From NCBI RefSeq assembly GCF_028330985.1, contig NZ_JAQMUE010000077.1, positions 1 through 64,000 of the forward strand: a DNA stretch of 64,000 nt, in the 5' to 3' direction. Positions 59,681-64,000 of the stretch are shown piece after piece. The notes beneath the pieces are model-generated. The model was given only the letters and a program-made list of their open reading frames with translations. It was not told the DNA's origin and searched no databases. Both the position numbers and the translations under genes were made by a program. The stretch comes from Roseofilum reptotaenium CS-1145 (GTDB lineage: Bacteria; Cyanobacteriota; Cyanobacteriia; Cyanobacteriales; Desertifilaceae). Numbering within the stretch: the first letter of the stretch is position 1; each line of letters starts with the position of its first letter.

Positions 59681-60214
59681 ATGGCTGGTGGCTCTCGGTT
59701 AAGCCAGGTCATTCTGCTCAGTATGGGAGTCTGGGCCGTTCTTCTGGGGGGATGCAACCCGGTAGAGGTTCCCCTTGGCCCCCAGGCGATTAATAGTCGC
59801 TATCGGGAGGAACAACCGGCGGTGAGTGGCAGCGGTCAATATGTGGCGTTTGTCTCCAATCGCGATCGCCGTCAGCAAATTTATCTGTATCATCTGAGCC
59901 AACGTCAATTTATCCAACTCCCTCGTCTGAATCAACCCAACGCCATCATTGAATCTCCCAGTATTAGCTACAATGCCCGCTACATTGTCTACCTAAGTAG
60001 TATTCGCGGCAAACCGGAAATTATTCTTTACGATCGAGTGACGAAAAGACAAGAAGCGCTCACCTTGGCATATCCGGGTTGGGTCCGCAATCCCAGCATT
60101 AGCCCCGATGGCCGTTATGTAGTTTTTGAAACCGATCGTCGAGGGCAATGGGATATTGAAGTGATCGATCGCGGCCCGAATATTGAATTAGATATTCCGG
60201 ATGGCCCAGTATAG
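59681..60214 (+). CDS. TolB-like beta-propeller lipoprotein, copy 1
   Basis: A lipobox near AVLLGGC follows a hydrophobic start. The mature part has three WD40-like/PD40 repeats of the form PxxSxxGxYVAFVSNRDRRQ, then QIYLYHLSQRQ. With only about 150 mature residues it is a partial propeller, so it probably pairs with other proteins. It begins 15 bases after ycf66. The next gene is its paralogue, which points to a tandem duplication. Confidence 0.77.
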   Translation: MAGGSRLSQVILLSMGVWAVLLGGCNPVEVPLGPQAINSRYREEQPAVSGSGQYVAFVSNRDRRQQIYLYHLSQRQFIQLPRLNQPNAIIESPSISYNARYIVYLSSIRGKPEIILYDRVTKRQEALTLAYPGWVRNPSISPDGRYVVFETDRRGQWDIEVIDRGPNIELDIPDGPV

Positions 60215-60250
60215 TGCTACGCCCTGGTAATCGGTAATAGGTAATGGGGA

Positions 60251-60781
60251 ATGGATAATCGATCCAAGTGTCAGAAAAGAGCTACTATTCTTTGGCTCTC
60301 TATGCTGGTGGTTTTGGCTAACTTGATGGGGTGTAGCTATCCTCAAGTACTGGCAGAACCCTACGATCCCAATGGGAAAAGTCTCAATAGTGCCTATAGT
60401 GAATCTGACCCCCATGTAGCCGGTCGTTATCTGGTTTTTGCTTCCGATCGCGGCTTCAGTCAAGATATTTATCTGTATGATTTAGTTGAACGCCGTTTAA
60501 TCGATCTGCCCGGTCTCAATGCGTTAGATATGATTGCTTCCCATCCCGATGTCTCGGTAGATGGTCGTTATATCGTGTTTGCGGGTAACCGTCAGGGCGA
60601 AACTGATATTTATCTGTATGACCGCTCTTTACGGCAATTACGCAATCTCACTCGTAATTTAAATACTCAAGTACAACATCCAATGTTAAATGCTGATGGT
60701 TCTCGAATCGTCTTTGAAGCCAATGCTAAGGGGCAATGGGATATTTTTGTCTATAACCGTTTGGGAGAGAGGATTGAGTAG
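60251..60781 (+). CDS. TolB-like beta-propeller lipoprotein, copy 2
   Basis: A lipobox LANLMGC ends the signal part. PD40 repeats follow (VAGRYLVFASDRGFSQDIYL; SVDGRYIVFAGNRQGETDIY; NADGSRIVFEANAKGQWDIF). It is similar in size and repeat pattern to the previous gene, with a repeat-derived gap of about 35 bases between them. Likely periplasmic or outer-membrane anchored. The function is unknown. Confidence 0.77.
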   Translation: MDNRSKCQKRATILWLSMLVVLANLMGCSYPQVLAEPYDPNGKSLNSAYSESDPHVAGRYLVFASDRGFSQDIYLYDLVERRLIDLPGLNALDMIASHPDVSVDGRYIVFAGNRQGETDIYLYDRSLRQLRNLTRNLNTQVQHPMLNADGSRIVFEANAKGQWDIFVYNRLGERIE

Positions 60782-60797
60782 GGAATGGGGAATGGGG

Positions 60798-60862
60798 AGA
60801 AACCGGGTTTCTAGCAAGTTTGGCAATCCTATCCGAGATTCTCGAAGAAACCCGGTTTCTAG
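60798..60862. repeat. Inverted repeat GAAACCGGGTTTCT pair
   Basis: AGAAACCGGGTTTCTAG and AGAAACCCGGTTTCTAG lie 31 bases apart, each nearly self-complementary and also complementary to the other. It sits between the convergent TolB-like and HLIP-like genes and could serve as a two-way terminator. Confidence 0.6.
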
Positions 60863-60880
60863 TCACCCTATCCCTCTACC

Positions 60881-61120
60881 TTACTGCCAGCCAATCCATT
60901 CAAAGAATGTTTGCTGACTGAAAAATTCTAAAATTAGCAGGAGAATAATGCCGATCATGGCAAATCGGCCGTTGAGTTGTTCGGCGTAGGTTGTCCAGCC
61001 AAAAGAGGGTTCGGAGGGGTTAGGCTCTGGGGTGGCAGGTTCTGGAGGGGTTTCAGGAGGTGATTCTGGGGTTTCAGGGGTTAATTCTGGGGAGGATTCA
61101 GGCATTTCGTCAGAAGTCAT
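60881..61120 (-). CDS. High-light-inducible / chlorophyll a/b-binding-like small protein
   Basis: The 79-residue protein has a Pro/Glu-rich N-terminal half and one membrane helix with the chlorophyll-binding motif ELNGRFAMIG-like QLNGRFAMIGIILLLILEF. This is the HLIP/SCP family, which binds pigment and protects newly made photosystem II proteins. The extended proline-rich N-terminus is longer than in classical HLIPs. Confidence 0.87.
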   Translation of the reverse strand: MTSDEMPESSPELTPETPESPPETPPEPATPEPNPSEPSFGWTTYAEQLNGRFAMIGIILLLILEFFSQQTFFEWIGWQ

Positions 61121-61139
61121 AAGGGGTCTCCAAAAGGGG

Positions 61140-62126
61140 TTAATCTGTTGAGGATTCTAGGTTTTGAACGGCTTCAATGAGCGATCGCACTTCGGACGTG
61201 CCTTCTGAAGGTTCAAACGTAAAGGGGAACTTGCCCCGTGCCAACAATCGTAAGCCAACAGGTGTAAGACTCAACAGGCCTTTAAGATCTCGGAAGGCAT
61301 TACCCACTACTTTAAGTGCAAATTGCCGCTCATCGACCCAACCGCCTTCTTTAACCATATCCACAAGAACCTTACGATGGCGGATCGGGCGACTAGATTC
61401 GGCTGTCTGGCGATCGAGAATTTCCCCTTTAATTTTACTAATTTGCTCTAGAGGATTGACCTCCATGGGACAAACCGTATCACAATAGAGGCAGCGAGTG
61501 CAGGCCCAAACGCCACCGGTTGCATCATTATACTGATCTAATCGCTCTGAGGTTTGACTATCACGGGTATCGGCAACCATACGATAGGCTTTAGCTAGAG
61601 CATGGGGACCAACAAAATCCGGATTGACTTCCACCGCATTACATTCAGAATAGCAAGCGCCACAGAGAATACAGTTACCCGTTTTATCCAATTGCGATCG
61701 CTCTTCAGGTGCTTGCAGAAACTCCCGTTCTGGAACCAATCTTGAGGCAGTACTCACATAGGGATCGACCTTTTCTAAGTTGTCCCAGAATGATTGCATA
61801 TCGACCACTAAATCCTTAATGACGGGGAAATTCCCCAAGGGAGCAATGGTAATGGTGGGGAGAGAATCACCTTGATCGGTGGCGCTGAGTTCACCCGCCA
61901 CATTTTCTTTACACGCGAGTGCCGAACGGCCATTAATTCGCATTCCACAACTGCCACAAATTGTATTTCGGCAATTTTTGCGGAAGGCGAGAGTGCCATC
62001 AAATTCCCATTTAATGCGGTTGAGACAACTTAAGATAGTTTCACTCGGATCGACATCTAAGGTATAGCGCTGAACTGTTGGGGCGCTCTTTTGCTCTTGG
62101 CGAATAATCTGAAAAACAACTTCCAT
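61140..62126 (-). CDS. sdhB: Succinate dehydrogenase/fumarate reductase iron-sulfur subunit
   Basis: A plant-type ferredoxin domain (CRNTICGSCGMRINGRSALA) is followed by two bacterial-type cluster sites: NCILCGACYSECNAVEVNP and WACTRCLYCDTVCPMEVNP. This matches SdhB, which passes electrons from succinate oxidation to quinone in the thylakoid or plasma membrane. The family start MEVVFQIIRQEQ at 62126 is chosen; an upstream ATG at 62171 would add residues not seen in the family. sdhA is not adjacent. Confidence 0.92.
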   Translation of the reverse strand: MEVVFQIIRQEQKSAPTVQRYTLDVDPSETILSCLNRIKWEFDGTLAFRKNCRNTICGSCGMRINGRSALACKENVAGELSATDQGDSLPTITIAPLGNFPVIKDLVVDMQSFWDNLEKVDPYVSTASRLVPEREFLQAPEERSQLDKTGNCILCGACYSECNAVEVNPDFVGPHALAKAYRMVADTRDSQTSERLDQYNDATGGVWACTRCLYCDTVCPMEVNPLEQISKIKGEILDRQTAESSRPIRHRKVLVDMVKEGGWVDERQFALKVVGNAFRDLKGLLSLTPVGLRLLARGKFPFTFEPSEGTSEVRSLIEAVQNLESSTD

Positions 62127-62171
62127 GACTTTAGAGGTTTGCTTGAGCAGGTCAAGGGATGACCTTATCAT

Positions 62172-62569
62172 TCTACCGTTCTTCCTGGTCTTGATTGGGA
62201 TACCTTGGCGATCGACTGGTCTAGATATGGCTTGAACCCGTTTAATCCTACTCAGGTTTTCCTCGATCTTCTCATAATTGAACCGAGCTTTTTTCCTCCT
62301 TGCCCAATGGGGATAGGGGGGATGATCCTAAAAGGTTCAAGAAAGAGTAAACGGCTTCTTTCCCAAAACGATGAAAAAAAATAAAAAAAACTTCAAAAAT
62401 TCACTATAATTGTGTAATATACTTGTTAAGTCTGTCAGAAAAAACCTGACCTAGACCAACCCAAGAGTCAGGCAAACCAACTCTGAAGCAACTTTCTTCA
62501 GGGGGGTACAGTTATAGCTCTGAAATTGGGTCTGTTTTGTTCAAGTCCACCGAAAATTAAGGTATCCAA
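62172..62569. promoter_or_regulatory. Upstream region of the cyAbrB gene
   Basis: No gene is visible in these about 400 bases. A poly-A-rich stretch precedes a TATAAT box at 62405-62410, giving a plausible promoter and an about 150-nt 5' untranslated region with several small hairpins (for example around CTTTCTTCAGG). No known riboswitch could be recognised. Confidence 0.4.
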
Positions 62570-62983
62570 ATGAGCGAAAAGGATTTACCACTTCCAGAAG
62601 CACCCTATACCGGGAAAGCGTTGCTTCAAAAAGTCAGTGAACTCTCCCACCTATCCCGTAGAGAAAGGGCCAAATATTGTGGGTACTATAACTCTGCAAA
62701 AAAAGGGGATGATATCCGGGTTAATTTAGGGGCATTCTATGATGCCGTATTAGCCGCCAGAGGCATCGATCTCGATCCGGGGAAATCTAAAGATGGCCGG
62801 GGACGCGAGCCAACTTACCGCGTCAGTGTTCATAAAAATGGCCAAATTGTGATTGGTTCTACTTATACGGAAGCCATGGGGCTGAAGAAAGGAGATGAAT
62901 TTGAGATTAAATTGGGCTACAAACACATTCACTTAATTCAAGTGGATGATAATGATGATAAAAATGGCTCTGAGCCGGATTAA
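62570..62983 (+). CDS. cyAbrB-type transcriptional regulator
   Basis: The 137-residue protein carries the cyanobacterial AbrB pattern: LTGKALL-like YTGKALLQKVSEL, LSRRERAKYCGYY, GDDIRVNLGAFYDAVLAARG and a C-terminal AbrB-like swapped-hairpin part (YRVSVHKNGQIVIGSTYTEA). In cyanobacteria these regulators affect nitrogen and carbon metabolism genes; here no direct target can be named. The sequence is complete. Confidence 0.88.
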   Translation: MSEKDLPLPEAPYTGKALLQKVSELSHLSRRERAKYCGYYNSAKKGDDIRVNLGAFYDAVLAARGIDLDPGKSKDGRGREPTYRVSVHKNGQIVIGSTYTEAMGLKKGDEFEIKLGYKHIHLIQVDDNDDKNGSEPD

Positions 62984-63010
62984 CCCTAGCCAAAATCCAG
63001 ACGAAAGAGT

Positions 63011-63054
63011 ATAGGGCTTTGCGCTAGGTAAAAGGAAATAGGCAAAAGGCAAAA
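63011..63054 (+). repeat. Diverged composite repeat
   Basis: TAGGGCTTTGCGCTAGG is followed by AAAGGAAATAGGCAAAAGGC, a diverged form of the hairpin-plus-heptamer element, between the cyAbrB gene and the protease gene. Confidence 0.5.
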
Positions 63055-63170
63055 GCTTCTTTTACTCAGGGTTTGAGCCTTTGATAACGGACCTCAGTAC
63101 AGGGCGTTTCATGTCCGCGACAGTCCAAACCTCTGTAAGTGTGCGAGCATCTACGTCTGGATCGGGAGTT

Positions 63171-64000
63171 ATGTTTTCTCTATTTGTTTCTAGGTGGTCA
63201 TCCCATCTTCACCCCAGTTCAGGAATTCTTAAGAGTTTTGCTTTTTTTGCTCTGTGGGTAATATTGTGGTTACCGATCGCCATTCCTATTGCTCGTCATC
63301 TGAAATGGCATCCTCCCCATCCCTTAGATCCTCAACAAAAACTGTCCTTACTGATGCCCCTATACCTTTTGGTTCCCTTGTTGTTAGGGGCAATAGTTTG
63401 GATAGAGAAGCAGCCGATTTCTGACTATGGTTTAGGGCTAGATCGGTCAGTTTTCGTTTCGCTAATGGCAGGTCTGGCTCTGAGCATCCTGACATTATTT
63501 ATCGCCTATGGCTTGCAGGTAGCTTGGGGAAGCTTGGCATGGCAACCCGAAGCGATCGCTGCCTCTTTCCTGCCCACACTCGGCTCAATTTTAGCCCTAA
63601 GTTTATGGATCGGTGTCATAGAAGAAACCGTATTTCGGGGATTTTTGCTGACCGAACTGCAAAGGGATATGGGGCTGGTGTGGGCGGCTATCCTTTCGAG
63701 TTTAATCTTTGCCCTTTCCCATCTAATTTGGGATTTTAAGGGCAGTTTAATCCAAGTCCCTGGACTGGCCTTGATGGGCCTAGTTTTAGTGCTGGCCCGT
63801 TGGGTCGATGGAGGAAGTTTGGGGTTAGCTTGGGGACTTCATGGGGGTTGGATCTGGGGATTAATCAGTCTAGATACAACCCAAATTTTAAAGCCAAAAT
63901 CCGATCGCCCCTGGCCCGAATGGGTAACGGGTATAAACGGAGAACCCTTAAGTGGCGTGGTGGGGATTTTGATTTTGGGGATAACGGGCTTAATTCTGGG
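63171..64000 (+). CDS. CPBP-family intramembrane glutamic protease (partial, runs off window)
   Basis: At least 276 residues are visible with multiple hydrophobic helices. The catalytic EExxxR block is in WIGVIEETVFRGFLLTEL, followed by FALSHLIWDF and HGGWIWGL. CPBP proteins are Rce1-like intramembrane proteases. The frame is also open upstream to an ATG at 63111, but that start lies in a repeat-like word (GGGCGTTTCATGTCCGCG), so the ATG at 63171 with GGGAG before it is preferred. The end lies outside the window. Confidence 0.8.
   Translation, partial: MFSLFVSRWSSHLHPSSGILKSFAFFALWVILWLPIAIPIARHLKWHPPHPLDPQQKLSLLMPLYLLVPLLLGAIVWIEKQPISDYGLGLDRSVFVSLMAGLALSILTLFIAYGLQVAWGSLAWQPEAIAASFLPTLGSILALSLWIGVIEETVFRGFLLTELQRDMGLVWAAILSSLIFALSHLIWDFKGSLIQVPGLALMGLVLVLARWVDGGSLGLAWGLHGGWIWGLISLDTTQILKPKSDRPWPEWVTGINGEPLSGVVGILILGITGLIL

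Overview
This window is a piece of cyanobacterial chromosome, probably from a filamentous, non-heterocystous (Oscillatoriales-like) species. Four things support this. The octamer GCGATCGC (HIP1) is very dense throughout. There are lineage-marker genes: pcyA, psbX, ycf66, a cyAbrB-type regulator, a high-light-inducible-type protein, Tab2, DUF2811, DUF7219, DUF4079 and a DXCF cyanobacteriochrome kinase. The cyanophycin pair cphB-cphA is present. Several families of short palindromic or heptameric repeats are scattered between genes. The genus cannot be fixed from sequence alone.

Layout. 1-2 kb: edge of a dndE gene (DNA phosphorothioation), a DUF4926 gene behind a broken DUF6883 gene, a PEP-CTERM fragment and a D12-class adenine methyltransferase. 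2-16 kb: mostly housekeeping (rimM, avtA, tab2, Uma2, sixA, mscS, a cyanobacteriochrome kinase, PhoD-like phosphatase, ribokinase, MBL hydrolase, aroC). 16-26 kb: a tnpB element, urease accessory genes ureG and ureF, an orphan CRISPR array of 12 spacers, hpnB, thrB, and urtA-urtB behind a good NtcA-type promoter. 26-31 kb: conserved hypotheticals, a GAF/HD-GYP protein and a cluster of DnaA-box-like sites.

31.4-36.4 kb is an accessory island beside trmD. It holds two Uma2 genes, a 104-bp duplicate of the trmD 3' part, a STAND/NB-ARC ATPase lacking the Walker A lysine, a Cys-rich candidate RiPP precursor, a radical SAM/SPASM enzyme, and a second, collapsed Uma2 copy directly next to the intact trmD. 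This precursor plus rSAM cassette is the best candidate for an undescribed system in the window.

36.4-42.7 kb: trmD, the cyanophycin genes cphB and cphA, tatA, pcyA and a dual-specificity phosphatase. 42.8-50 kb: an exopolysaccharide locus (SLBB export protein, Wzc-type kinase, glycosyltransferase, SGNH hydrolase, methyltransferase). 50-64 kb: a shortened GNAT gene, an acyltransferase, GGCT-like, aldo/keto reductase, a lone GvpL/F homologue, tRNA-Ala(CGC), HAD, yggT, psbX, ycf66, two TolB-like lipoproteins, a HLIP-like gene, sdhB, a cyAbrB gene and a CPBP protease cut by the window edge.

Nitrogen handling is a recurring theme: urea uptake (urtAB), urease maturation (ureFG), cyanophycin storage and breakdown, and NtcA-like control. 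Repeats and transposon ends often sit exactly at stop codons (aroC, ureG, hpnB, gvpL/F) and at the truncated distal end of the CRISPR array.
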